Below, in pieces: positions 41,516 to 49,648 of a DNA stretch of 56,808 nucleotides (its first letter is position 1; every line of letters starts with the position of its first letter). Location: assembly GCF_025403375.1 (NCBI RefSeq), contig NZ_JAMPTM010000012.1, forward strand, positions 1 through 56,808, read 5' to 3'. The notes below the pieces were generated by a model. It saw nothing but the letters and a program-made list of their open reading frames with translations, was not told the origin of the DNA and made no database searches. Source of the DNA: Frankia gtarii (GTDB taxonomy: Bacteria; Actinomycetota; Actinomycetes; Frankiales; Frankiaceae). The translations under genes were made by a program, and so were the position numbers.

Positions 41516-41539
41516 GCGGTTCCGCGGAACACCATGATC
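41516..41539 (+). repeat. Dispersed 24-bp element, copy 2
   Basis: Palindromic core GTTCCGCGGAAC followed by ACCATGATC, beginning 2 nt after the acyl-CoA synthetase stop. Same orientation as the copies at 27703 and 44432. Confidence 0.7.
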
Positions 41540-41541
41540 AT

Positions 41542-42035
41542 CGGGCCGGGGCTGGTGTCAGGCGACCTGGCGCGGACGTTACGCATCATGACGCTGGCGA
41601 TGCCGATCGGCACATCGACGGCGCGGTCGCCGGAAATCATGCGAGTGTGGATATCGACCCCACCGCAACCGACTCGCAATCCGGTCGAGTCCCGCGGCGG
41701 GGATGGTGTCCTGGCCTACAGGGTGACAGCGCGGATGCCGCGGGCGGTCCTTGTGCTCCCCGGCGTACAGGTCGTCAGCACCGTCGAGCACCGCCAGGCG
41801 CCGGACGCGGTGGGGAATACGTGTCCGGTGTTCGACCTCGCCGTCCTGTCTCCCACGGCCCGGTCCGACGTCTGGAAAAGCTGGCAGCGCGAGCATGGTT
41901 CGTCATGAGCCGCGGTGCCCGTCCGCGCCTGACTCGCGTCCATGGGGCGTCGAGAACTGACTGAGCTGCATGAATAGACGAATTAGGGTGGGCCGTAGGG
42001 CGATTTCGGTGGAGACTTCGGCAGGAGGGCATGGG
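41542..42035. other. Gene-poor stretch of about 490 bp
   Basis: No convincing gene on either strand. Short open frames (for example 41542-41908 rightward) have no recognisable motif, no ribosome site and unlike-neighbour composition. It is somewhat less GC-rich than the flanking genes. It may be a decayed gene or long regulatory leader of the double CaiB gene, which starts at 42036 with a good GGAGGG. Confidence 0.4.
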
Positions 42036-44393
42036 ATGAGCGGCGCGTATGACGGCGTGCGGGTCCTCGACGCGAGCGGGGCGATCGCGGGCGCGATGGC
42101 CGCGATGTACCTCGCTGACCAGGGCGCCGACGTCGTGCGATTACTCCCGCCGGGGCGGGGCCCGCTCGACGATGGCCCGGGCCGGCTGTGCTGGGACCGC
42201 AACAAGCGGCTGTGCGCCCTCGACCGGACGAGCCCCGCCGGGGCGGCGCAGCTTCGCCGGCTGCTCGGCGCCGCCGACGTGCTCGTCGTCGACGGCACCC
42301 CCGACGACCTCGACCGCGACGGCCTCGACCCGGACCGCGTGCGCGCCGCGCAGCCGGACCTGATCCACCTGTGGCTGCCGTTGCTCGCCCCGGCGGCGCC
42401 GTGGGGCGGGCTGCCGGCCGACCCGCTGCTCGCCGACGCCGTGTCCAGCGCGTCGGGTGAGCACGGCTCCTACGACGGTCACCCGCTCGCGCTGGTCACC
42501 CCGATCGTCGCCTACGGCCAGGCCATTCTCGGTGCGACCGCCGCCGCGGCCGCCCTGCTGGGCCGCGACGGTGCCGGCCGCGGGCGGGCGGTGCTGGTCA
42601 GCGGGCTGCACGCGACGGCGGCGATGGAGGCCGCGAGCCTCACCGACGCCGAGGGGATCATCCGCGCGAGCCAGCCCGGCGGCGGTGGCTCGTCGGCGAA
42701 CTACCGGCTCTACCGCTGCTCCGACGACCGCTGGCTCTACCTCGGCGCGCTCACCGAGCCGCTGTTCCTCACCGCGCTCGACGTGCTCGACCTGTTCGAG
42801 GTACTGACGATGCCGGGCGTGGACGGCTTGATGCTGAACATGCTGCGCCCCGGGGTCGGCGCCCCGGTCGTCGAACGGTTCGCGGCGAGGTTCGCCGAGC
42901 AGCCGCTGGCCCACTGGGAGCGGGTGCTGACCGAGGCCGGGGTGCCCAACGCCCCGGCGCAGACCCGCGACGAATGGTGGACGGGCGACGTCGTGGCGTC
43001 GAACGGGATGCGCCGGGTGCACGTCCATCCTGACCTCGGCTCGGTGGAGATCCCCGGTGATCCGATCCGGTTGAGCCGCACCCCGGGGGCGTTCTCCCAC
43101 CTACCGAGCGCGCAGGCGTTCGTCGACGTCGCGCGGGTCTGGACCGATCCCCGCCCCGCCGCGGCCGGGGCGGCCGGGGCGGCCGGGGCGCAACCGCCGG
43201 CGCCGCTGGCCGGGCTGCGCGTGCTCGACCTGGGCAGCTTCGTCGCCGGGCCGTTCGGCTCGACGCTGCTGGCCGACTACGGCGCCGAGGTCATCAAGGT
43301 CGAGGGGCCCCACGGCGATCCCTACCGGATCTACACCGTCTCCTTCCTCGCCTTCCACAAGGGCCAGGACGACATCGTGGTCGACCTGAAGACGCCCGCC
43401 GGCCGGGAGACCTTCCACGACCTGGTGCGCAGCGCCGACGTTCTGCTCGACAACGTTCGCCCGGGGGTACGCGAGCGCATCGGCACCGACTATGCGACCC
43501 TCGCCGCGATCAACCCGCGACTCGTGCGCGGCACGGTCACCGCCTGGGGCACCGGCAACCCGCTGAGCGCGACCCCCGCCTTCGACCCGCTGCTGCAGGC
43601 CCGCTCCGGGCTCATCGCCGCTCAGGGCGGCGCCGGCGCACCCTGCCAGAGCGCCATGCTCGTGCACGACATCGGCACCGGGTCGCTCGTCGCGTTCGGC
43701 ATCCTCGCCGCGCTGTACGCCCGCCGGCGCGACGGGCTCGGGCAGGAGGTCGTCACCACGATGGTGAACTCCTCGGTGATGATGCAGGCCGGGGAGTTCG
43801 TCCGCTACACCGGCCGGCCCGCGCCGGCGGTGGGCGGCCACGAGTACGTCGGCGACACCGCCGTGCACCGGCTGCACCCGTGCAGGCAGGGCTGGGTCGC
43901 CGTCGCCGCCACGACGCCCGAGCACGCCGCCGCCCTCGCGACCGCCCTCGACCTCGATGCCGTGCCCGACCGTGGCGGCGTGGGGCACGGGGGAGGGGAG
44001 GTCGGCGCCGCGGCGTTGCTGCGGGCGCCGGCCGCGGGGCCGGTGGCCGACCGGATCACCGCGGCGCTCGCCGGCCTGACCGGTGCAGAGGCTGCGAGTC
44101 TGCTCGCCGCCGCGGGCGTGCCGGCCGCCCCCGTCCTCGACCGCGGCGGGTTCCTGACCGATGCCTGGTTCGCCGCGGCGGGCATCCTCACCCGCATCGA
44201 CGAACCGGACCTCGGGCCGTGCACGGTCGTGCGCCGCTACGCCGACTGGTCCGGCAACCCGGTCGAGATCACCGCGGCGGCTCCGCCCCCGGGGGCGGGC
44301 ACCCGCCGGATCCTCGCGGGCCTGGGCTACTCCGGCGACCGCATCGCCGAACTCCTCGCCGCGGGGGCGGTCCGGGAGCACGCCGCGCCGTGA
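42036..44393 (+). CDS. Tandem double-domain CaiB/BaiF CoA-transferase (785 aa)
   Basis: Two class III CoA-transferase domains in one chain. The first covers about residues 1-365 (YDGVRVLDASGAIAGAMAAMYLADQGADVVRLLPPG...LCWDRNKRLCALD). The second covers about 385-780 (LAGLRVLDLGSFVAGPFGSTLLADYGAEVIKVEGPHGDP...FHKGQDDIVVDLKTPAG...NPRLVRGTVTAWGTG). An Ala/Gly-rich repeat (GCGGCCGGG units near 43160) forms the joint. Class III enzymes work as interlocked dimers, so the fusion may be a built-in pseudo-dimer. The second domain is closer to the family norm. ATG 42036 with GGAGGG. Confidence 0.88.
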   Translation: MSGAYDGVRVLDASGAIAGAMAAMYLADQGADVVRLLPPGRGPLDDGPGRLCWDRNKRLCALDRTSPAGAAQLRRLLGAADVLVVDGTPDDLDRDGLDPDRVRAAQPDLIHLWLPLLAPAAPWGGLPADPLLADAVSSASGEHGSYDGHPLALVTPIVAYGQAILGATAAAAALLGRDGAGRGRAVLVSGLHATAAMEAASLTDAEGIIRASQPGGGGSSANYRLYRCSDDRWLYLGALTEPLFLTALDVLDLFEVLTMPGVDGLMLNMLRPGVGAPVVERFAARFAEQPLAHWERVLTEAGVPNAPAQTRDEWWTGDVVASNGMRRVHVHPDLGSVEIPGDPIRLSRTPGAFSHLPSAQAFVDVARVWTDPRPAAAGAAGAAGAQPPAPLAGLRVLDLGSFVAGPFGSTLLADYGAEVIKVEGPHGDPYRIYTVSFLAFHKGQDDIVVDLKTPAGRETFHDLVRSADVLLDNVRPGVRERIGTDYATLAAINPRLVRGTVTAWGTGNPLSATPAFDPLLQARSGLIAAQGGAGAPCQSAMLVHDIGTGSLVAFGILAALYARRRDGLGQEVVTTMVNSSVMMQAGEFVRYTGRPAPAVGGHEYVGDTAVHRLHPCRQGWVAVAATTPEHAAALATALDLDAVPDRGGVGHGGGEVGAAALLRAPAAGPVADRITAALAGLTGAEAASLLAAAGVPAAPVLDRGGFLTDAWFAAAGILTRIDEPDLGPCTVVRRYADWSGNPVEITAAAPPPGAGTRRILAGLGYSGDRIAELLAAGAVREHAAP

Positions 44394-44431
44394 TCCAGCC
44401 TCGGGGAGGCCCGACGCCAGGGCGGTGCCGC

Positions 44432-44455
44432 GCGGTTCCGCGGAACATCATGATC
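44432..44455 (+). repeat. Dispersed 24-bp element, copy 3
   Basis: Core GTTCCGCGGAAC followed by ATCATGATC, one base different from copy 2. Lies between the convergent ends of the double CaiB gene and the SnoaL-like gene. Confidence 0.7.
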
Positions 44456-44471
44456 GTTGAGCTGGCCGGCG

Positions 44472-44906
44472 TCAGGCGGGGTTCGTCCGCGGCAGGTCGC
44501 CGGCCTCGCTCAGCGCGAAGACCGTCCGGGAGTGGTAGGTGTCGTTGAACTCCCACAGCCGGCCGATGCGCTCGCCCGAGAACTCGAACAGGAAATGGTA
44601 GGCCTGGTCGTAGCGCTTGCCGGCGACGGTGACCGCGTGGCCCTCGGTGAGGGCTGCGACCCGGTCGTCCTCGGCGGTGAGCGTGGTGACGGTCTGCTGG
44701 ATCGGTGCCCGCAGCAGCTCGGTGTTGACCCATTCGATCGACGCGCGCATCTGGTCGCGGTCGGAGAACCGCCGCGTCGACAGGCTGAACCAGGTGGCGT
44801 CGTCGGTGAGCAGATCGAAGGCGCCGGCCACGTCGCCGGCGTTCATCCGGTCGAAGAACGCCCGCACCGCCGCCTTGTTCCGCGCCGCCGTACCGGTCTC
44901 GACCAC
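44472..44906 (-). CDS. SnoaL/NTF2-like protein (144 aa)
   Basis: Small alpha+beta cone fold: KAAVRAFFDRMNAGDVAGAFDLLTDDATWF at the N terminus, then GHAVTVAGKRYDQAYHFLFEFSGERIGRLWEFNDTYHSRTVF. Members include polyketide cyclases, delta-5-3-ketosteroid isomerase relatives and binding proteins; the function here is unassigned. GTG at 44906 with AAAGGA upstream. Divergent from the TetR at 44987, with the palindrome 44938-44955 between them. Confidence 0.82.
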   Translation of the reverse strand: MVETGTAARNKAAVRAFFDRMNAGDVAGAFDLLTDDATWFSLSTRRFSDRDQMRASIEWVNTELLRAPIQQTVTTLTAEDDRVAALTEGHAVTVAGKRYDQAYHFLFEFSGERIGRLWEFNDTYHSRTVFALSEAGDLPRTNPA

Positions 44907-44934
44907 CTCGGGATTCCTTTCGTCTGGCCGGCCC

Positions 44935-44955
44935 TATGCTGAACATTCGTTCAGC
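44935..44955. promoter_or_regulatory. TetR-type operator GCTGAAC-ATTC-GTTCAGC
   Basis: Perfect 7-bp inverted repeat with a 4-nt spacer (44938-44955), overlapping a rightward -10-like TATGCT (44935-44940). Located between the divergent SnoaL-like and TetR genes; the classic place for autoregulation. The sequence is distinct from the TTGAC-N6-GTCAA family. Confidence 0.65.
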
Positions 44956-44986
44956 TGGCTGGACGGCGATGTGAGAGGGGATGGGG

Positions 44987-45616
44987 ATGTCAACGCAGTT
45001 GACCGGGCCGGAGGATCTCACCGCGAAGGCGCGCATCCGGGGGGCGGCCTTCGCCCTGGTCGCCGAGCGGGGGGTGCACGCGACGACGGTCCGCGCGATC
45101 GCCCAGCGCGCGGGTGTCTCGCCGGCGCTGGTGATCCACCACTTCGGGTCGAAGCAGGGGGTCGTCGACGCGATCTCGACGTGGATCGTCGAGTACCTGC
45201 ACCGCAACACCCGCGAACTCGATCGCGGCGGCGACCCGGCGCAGGCGCTGCAACGCCGGCTCGTCCGCTTCGAGCGGATGGTCGCTGAGGTGCCGCTGCT
45301 CGGCGCCTACGTCCGCCGGATGCTGCTCGACGGTCAGCCCGACGGCCTGGACTGGTTCCGCCGGGCGGTGGACCTGTCCGCCGAGGAGCTCGCCCACCGG
45401 GAGCGCATGGGCAAGGCCCGCCCGTCGACGGATCTGCGCTCCGAGGCGGCGATGCTGCTCATCCTCGGCTTCGCCCCGGTCCTGCTCGGGCCGTTGTTGG
45501 AACACGCCCTGGACGTCGACTTCGACGACGAGCGGTCCTGGACGCGGTGGCGCGACGCCGAGTCCGAGCTGCTGACCTCCGCGCTCTACCCCGGTGCCGC
45601 CGCCGACACGCCCTGA
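44987..45616 (+). CDS. TetR-family transcriptional regulator (209 aa)
   Basis: HTH: LTAKARIRGAAFALVAERGVHATTVRAIAQRAGVSPALVIHHFGSKQGV, with the recognition segment SPALVIHHF. The C-terminal domain contains MLLILGFAPVLLGPLLEHALD. The ATG at 44987 gives better spacing to GAGAGGGG than the ATG at 44981. Probably controls itself and the divergent SnoaL-like gene through the palindrome between them. Confidence 0.88.
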   Translation: MSTQLTGPEDLTAKARIRGAAFALVAERGVHATTVRAIAQRAGVSPALVIHHFGSKQGVVDAISTWIVEYLHRNTRELDRGGDPAQALQRRLVRFERMVAEVPLLGAYVRRMLLDGQPDGLDWFRRAVDLSAEELAHRERMGKARPSTDLRSEAAMLLILGFAPVLLGPLLEHALDVDFDDERSWTRWRDAESELLTSALYPGAAADTP

Positions 45617-45664
45617 GCGGCAGCCCCGCGCGGGCCGGGTGGCTCGCGCGGGGCAGGGCCGCTC
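45615..45664. terminator. Long bidirectional terminator
   Basis: Nested stems: outer GAGCGGC/GCCGCTC and inner GCCCCGCGCG/CGCGCGGGGC, with 1 and 3 unpaired bases between them. Lies between the convergent TetR (stop 45616) and amidohydrolase (stop 45733). Confidence 0.8.
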
Positions 45665-45670
45665 AGGATG

Positions 45671-45740
45671 CGGAGTTCGCTAGGAGCGGAGTTCGCTCAG
45701 AGGCCGGAGTTCGCTCAGAGGCCGGAGTTCGTTCAGGAGC
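45671..45740. repeat. Tandem repeat of CGGAGTTCGCTCAGAGG
   Basis: Four imperfect copies of a 17-18 bp unit, reaching the stop codon of the amidohydrolase gene. The last copy overlaps the final codons. Confidence 0.65.
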
Positions 45741-46902
45741 GGGGGAAGTTGAGCATCGTGCGGGCGTTGGTCTCGGTGATCTTCACGACCTCGTCGTCGG
45801 GAATGTTCGCGAGAACCTCGGCGGCACGCTTGCGGCTGTTCGGCCAGTTCGAGTCGGAGTGCGGGTAGTCGATCTCCAGCATGATCCGGTCGATGCCGAC
45901 CTTGTGCCGGTTCTCCAGGCCGAACTCGTCGTCGATGAAGCAGCCCCAGAAGTGCTTGCGGAACAGCTCGGAGGGGCGGGCGTCGAAGTCGATCGGCTGG
46001 TAGTAGCGGTGACGCTCCCAGACGAAGTCGGCGCGCTCGAGGATGTAGGGAATCCAGCCGATGCCGCCCTCGGCCAGGGAGAACTGCAGCTTCGGGTGCC
46101 GCTGGAGGACCCCGGAGAACAGCAGGTCGGTGGCCGACCACATGAGGTTGGTCGAGAAGATGGTGATGGCGACGGCGAACGGGGCGTCGGGGAGAACGAC
46201 CTCACCGGGGATGGCGCGGGTGGCGGCGAAGGAGAATCCGGGGACGTAGCTGCCCGAGCCGAAGTGCAGCGAGATGACCATTCCGGTCTCCTCGCACGCC
46301 TCCCACACGGGCTCCCAGGCGGCGTTGTGGAAGGAGGGCAGCCCCAGGGGGACGGGGCTGTCGGGGAAGGAGATGGTCCGGGCGCCCTTGGCTGCGGTGC
46401 GGCGGATCTCCGCCGCGGCCAGGTGCGGGTCCCAGGTGGGGATCAGGGCGAGGGGGATGAAGCGGTCCGGCGCGGACGCGCACCACTCGTCGATGTGGAA
46501 GTCGTTCCACGCCTGCACGCACAGCAGTGCGAGGTCCTTGTCGGGCGCCCGCTGGAACACGCCGCCGCCGAAGCCGGGGAAGGACGGGAAGCACAGGGCG
46601 GCCTGGATGCCGTCGAGGTCCATGTCCTTGACCCGGGCGACCGGGTCGTAACAGCCGGGGATCATCTCCTCGTAGCGGACCGGGTCGATGCCCCACTCCT
46701 GCGGCGGGCGGCCGGCGACCGCGTTGAGCCCGACGGTCGGGAAGACCGAACCGTCGTAGTGCCAGACGTGCTTGCCGTTGAGCTCCTCGATGCGCGGGCC
46801 CTGCTCGCGCAGCGCCGCCGGCAGCCGGTCCTGCCAGACGCGCGGATGTTCGATGAGGTGGTCGTCCACCGAGACGATCTGATGATGATCCTGCAGCGGC
46901 AT
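45733..46902 (-). CDS. Amidohydrolase-2 (COG2159) family protein (389 aa)
   Basis: Starts with HHQIVSVDDHLIEHPRVW (Asp-x-x-His...Glu metal site). It continues with ALCFPSFPGFGGGVF, FHIDEWCASAPDRFIPLALIP, MVISLHFGSGSYVPGF, FSLAEGGIGWIPYILERADF and MLEIDYPHSDSNWPNS (late Asp). A different branch from the pair at 15226 and 17468: closer to the VDDHLIE group common in Actinobacteria. ATG at 46902 behind GAGGAG. Expressed from operator copy G with a leader of about 35 nt. Substrate unknown. Confidence 0.9.
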   Translation of the reverse strand: MPLQDHHQIVSVDDHLIEHPRVWQDRLPAALREQGPRIEELNGKHVWHYDGSVFPTVGLNAVAGRPPQEWGIDPVRYEEMIPGCYDPVARVKDMDLDGIQAALCFPSFPGFGGGVFQRAPDKDLALLCVQAWNDFHIDEWCASAPDRFIPLALIPTWDPHLAAAEIRRTAAKGARTISFPDSPVPLGLPSFHNAAWEPVWEACEETGMVISLHFGSGSYVPGFSFAATRAIPGEVVLPDAPFAVAITIFSTNLMWSATDLLFSGVLQRHPKLQFSLAEGGIGWIPYILERADFVWERHRYYQPIDFDARPSELFRKHFWGCFIDDEFGLENRHKVGIDRIMLEIDYPHSDSNWPNSRKRAAEVLANIPDDEVVKITETNARTMLNFPRS

Positions 46903-46942
46903 AAGACGCGCTCCTCGTCGGTGTAGCGGTTTGGCGCGTAGC

Positions 46943-46972
46943 AGCGTACCCAATGTTGACGAAAGCGTCATC
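46943..46972 (-). promoter_or_regulatory. Operator copy G with embedded promoter
   Basis: GTTGAC-GAAAGC-GTCATC at 46955-46972. Leftward -35 ATGACG (complement of 46966-46971), 17 bp, -10 TACGCT (complement of 46943-46948), feeding the amidohydrolase. Confidence 0.7.
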
Positions 46973-47117
46973 TGATGGCTGTCCGCTGATTACGCGGTTG
47001 CGTAGGGCATCCGGGTGCCGACGGGCCGTGCCTGCAGGGCGTTTGTCGCGAGTAACCGGGAGTGGCGCTCGGGCGGCTCGGCAGGCTGGTCTGTCCGGTA
47101 GTCCGCCGGGGCAGGTC

Positions 47118-47147
47118 GTTGGCGGTGCCGTCAACTACCGTTGTACT
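47118..47147 (+). promoter_or_regulatory. Operator copy H with embedded promoter
   Basis: GTTGGC-GGTGCC-GTCAAC at 47118-47135, one mismatch from a perfect dyad. Rightward -35 TTGGCG (47119-47124), 17 bp, -10 TGTACT (47142-47147), about 95 nt before the TetR start. With copy G it accounts for the 341-bp gap 46903-47243, which holds no gene. Confidence 0.6.
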
Positions 47148-47243
47148 CCCTTGGGTCGCCGTCGGGACGTCCCTCGCTCGCCGTAGAGTGATGTTCCACG
47201 CGCCGTGCCTGGCTGCCCGCCTGCGCCGACGAAGGGAACGTCG

Positions 47244-47855
47244 ATGGCGAGTCCGCTGCGCTACCTCGACGATCCCGTCGCCCTGGAGCGGGAGCGCCAG
47301 GCGTTCATCGCCGCGGCCCTCGATCTGCTCGCCGCGACCGACACGGTCGACCTGCGGGTGAGCTGCATCGTGGCGCGCGCCGGGCGGCACAACGCCGCCT
47401 TCTACCGGGTGTTCGGGTCGAAGGACGGGCTGACCCTCGCCGTGGTCGAGGAGGCGACGCGGCGCACGGCCGTGGTGGTGGAGCGCCGCGTTGCCACCGC
47501 CGGGCCGCCGGTCGAGGCGGTGCGGACCTGGGCGGTGGCGCTGCTGTCGCTGGCGCGGGGTGAGGCCGCGCGGGCGATCCGAGCCCTCGCGCTGGACCGC
47601 TACCGCCTGTTGCACCGCTTCCCCCAGGCCGAGGCCACGCTCACCCTCCCGCTGCGCCAGCCCCTGGCCCACACGTTGCGACACGCCCGGCTTCCCCGGG
47701 CGGAGCTTCTCGCCGACGCCGCGTTCGAAATGGTCATGAGCCGTCAGGCGGCCTGGATCGCCCTCGACCACCAGCCCGACGCCGACGAGGTCGCCGCCTA
47801 CGCCGAGCTGGTCCTGGACCTCGTCGGCCTGTCCCGGCGCGGCGCCGTCCGGTAG
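47244..47855 (+). CDS. TetR-family transcriptional regulator (203 aa)
   Basis: Divergent TetR-like HTH: ERERQAFIAAALDLLAATDTVDLRVSCIVARAGRHNAAFYRVFGSKDGLTLAVVEE; the NAAFYRVFGSKD segment is the recognition end. Helical ligand domain to residue 195. The ATG at 47244 has GAAGGGA; an earlier in-frame start at 47205 lacks one. Preceded by operator copy H, so it is itself a member of the regulon. Confidence 0.85.
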   Translation: MASPLRYLDDPVALERERQAFIAAALDLLAATDTVDLRVSCIVARAGRHNAAFYRVFGSKDGLTLAVVEEATRRTAVVVERRVATAGPPVEAVRTWAVALLSLARGEAARAIRALALDRYRLLHRFPQAEATLTLPLRQPLAHTLRHARLPRAELLADAAFEMVMSRQAAWIALDHQPDADEVAAYAELVLDLVGLSRRGAVR

Positions 47856-47866
47856 CCGGCGGGCGA

Positions 47867-47913
47867 ACGCAGAGGTGCCCCGGGGCCGATGGCCCCGGGG
47901 CACCCGTCTGCGT
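47867..47913. terminator. Bidirectional terminator
   Basis: Perfect 14-bp inner stem GGTGCCCCGGGGCC / GGCCCCGGGGCACC closed by a 3-nt loop, flanked by ACGCAGA/TCTGCGT. Between the convergent TetR and substrate-binding-protein genes. Confidence 0.88.
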
Positions 47914-47943
47914 GTGCTGCCCGCTACCTGGCGGGCGGGACCG

Positions 47944-49293
47944 TCAGCTCGCGCCGAGCTTGAAGATCCCCGTGGTGTCGAGGGAACGGAAGTTCGTCAG
48001 CGTGCCCTCCTTGTCCGCGTCCGCGATGAATCCCGTGGTGGAGCAGATGTTCGGCGAGACCGCGTTGGCCTTGCCGTTGCACTGGAAGGTGGAGCCGCCG
48101 CCGAGCGGGTACGTGGTGGCCGGCATGGTGTGCAGCGCCGTGGCGATGGCCGCGGGGGTGACATCCGTGCCGGGCGCCGCGTTCACGCCCCGCACCAGGC
48201 TCAGCATGCCCTGGTAGCCGCTCATGCTGATCGCGTCGAACTTCAGGCCCTTGCCGTAGGCGCTGAGCACGGCGTCGAACAGCTTGAACTCGGGCGTGGA
48301 GGGGTCGACGTTGGCCTGCGCGATGATGTTGACGCCGGAGTAGCCGCCGGGGATCGACGCGCCGTGGTCGGCGCCGATGCAGCGATCCAGCGCGGTGATC
48401 GGCTGGGTGATGCCGAGTGCCTTGATCGCCTTGATCGCGCTGGAGCAGAACGTCGGGTCACCGATCACGTGGTACATCGCCGGCTTGTTCTTCAGCGCGG
48501 TCTGGACCTGTGGGGTCATGTCGGCGGTGCCCGGCGGGATCGCGATCACCTGGGTCTTGGCGCCGGCGTTGGCGAAGAACGGCGGGACGAGCTGCTTGGC
48601 CGGGTCGCTGGCCGCGGGCACGTCGATGACGAACACGGCGGCGCTGGTCAGCTTCTTGTCCCGGGCGAAGGCGGCCGGCGTGCCGAAGGAGGCCAGGGGG
48701 TTGCCCCAGATGAACACGTTCTTCGTCGACAGGGTGGCCTGGGTCGCGACGAGGTTCATGCCCACCGGGATGCCCGCCGGTGCGACGATCTTCAGCCAGG
48801 GGTCGGTCTGCCCGGGGCTGCCGGCCCCGACCGCGGCGACCTTCTCCCGCAGGAACTGGTTACCGCAGGCCTGCGCGTTGGCGGGGACGGACTTGTCCTC
48901 GCAGGTGACGAGCTCGATCTTGTGGCCGCGCAGGCCGCCGAGGTGGGCGTTGGCGTAGTCGGTCACGGCCTGGGCGGCCCGGATCTCGCCGGAGGTGTCG
49001 ACGGCCTGCGTCTGGCCGGTGCTGACCCAGCCGATCTTGACCGGGGTGCCGGTGGCGGCCTTCGCGGGGCCGAGCAGGCTGACGTCGGCCTTCGCCGCAC
49101 CGTTCGTGCTCCCGCCACCGCCGCCGCCGTCGCTGCCGCTGCTGCCGCAGGCCGCCACGCCGGTGGCGACCGCCACGGCGAGCGCCACGGCCGACAGACC
49201 GGCGCGGGCGCGCCCGCCTGATCGGGACAGGTGACCGTGGGGACGGGTCGGACATGTGCGCCGAAGCGGTAATCGCGACCTGGAGATATGCAC
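47944..49293 (-). CDS. ABC transporter substrate-binding lipoprotein, LivK-like (449 aa)
   Basis: Periplasmic-binding-protein type I of the branched-chain amino acid class. Signal peptide with a lipobox VAAC (Cys at residue 49), then a Gly/Ser linker. Core segments: ATGTPVKIGWVSTGQTQAVDT, YANAHLGGLRGHKIELVTCEDKSVPANAQACGN, VFVIDVPAASDPAKQL, YHVIGDPTFCSSAIKAIKALGI and FQCNGKANAVSPNICSTTGF. It is a clear paralogue of the lipoprotein at 54712-56022 along its full length. The GTG at 49293 follows AGGAG. Faces away from the permease genes, with its own promoter. Such proteins from this class bind many acids and aromatic compounds besides amino acids. Confidence 0.92.
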   Translation of the reverse strand: MHISRSRLPLRRTCPTRPHGHLSRSGGRARAGLSAVALAVAVATGVAACGSSGSDGGGGGGSTNGAAKADVSLLGPAKAATGTPVKIGWVSTGQTQAVDTSGEIRAAQAVTDYANAHLGGLRGHKIELVTCEDKSVPANAQACGNQFLREKVAAVGAGSPGQTDPWLKIVAPAGIPVGMNLVATQATLSTKNVFIWGNPLASFGTPAAFARDKKLTSAAVFVIDVPAASDPAKQLVPPFFANAGAKTQVIAIPPGTADMTPQVQTALKNKPAMYHVIGDPTFCSSAIKAIKALGITQPITALDRCIGADHGASIPGGYSGVNIIAQANVDPSTPEFKLFDAVLSAYGKGLKFDAISMSGYQGMLSLVRGVNAAPGTDVTPAAIATALHTMPATTYPLGGGSTFQCNGKANAVSPNICSTTGFIADADKEGTLTNFRSLDTTGIFKLGAS

Positions 49294-49491
49294 GCTGGAA
49301 CTCCTCGTTGTGTTCGGGAAATGACCGGGGGTTGGCCCGGGTGGTGCTGGAGGGGCTCGTGGGCGACGCGGCGGGTGGGTTCGTCGAACCTCCGACGCTT
49401 CTCCCGGCCGGCGGGCGGCGTGGTCCGCGTGAGAACGGCGCGCGGGACCTGTGGCTGCATCCGGACGCCAGTAGGCCGACGCCCGGTCGCG

Positions 49492-49521
49492 ATTGTGGCT
49501 TAGGTCACGTTGAGTTGTCAA
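49492..49521 (-). promoter_or_regulatory. Leftward promoter of the lipoprotein gene
   Basis: -35 TTGACA (complement of 49516-49521), 18 bp, -10 CACAAT (complement of 49492-49497). Very similar to the promoter of the permease fusion (TTGACA-18-AACAAT at 50581), so both units may be expressed together. Leaves a leader of about 190 nt with no gene; the gap 49294-49648 holds nothing else recognisable. Confidence 0.6.
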
Positions 49522-49648
49522 TCGACTGTTGTGATCACTGTTGTGGGCGTCCGGTCGGCGCGCGTGCCAGGATGGGGAACACCGTTCCCGACCGGTGGGC
49601 GCGGGACTCGGCGGCAGGGGCGGAACCGTCTCGGAGGAGAAGCAGGCT

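Noticed and set aside
41534-41908. 124-codon rightward frame after the acyl-CoA synthetase
   Set aside because: No ribosome site, starts inside the dispersed repeat, and the peptide shows no family feature.
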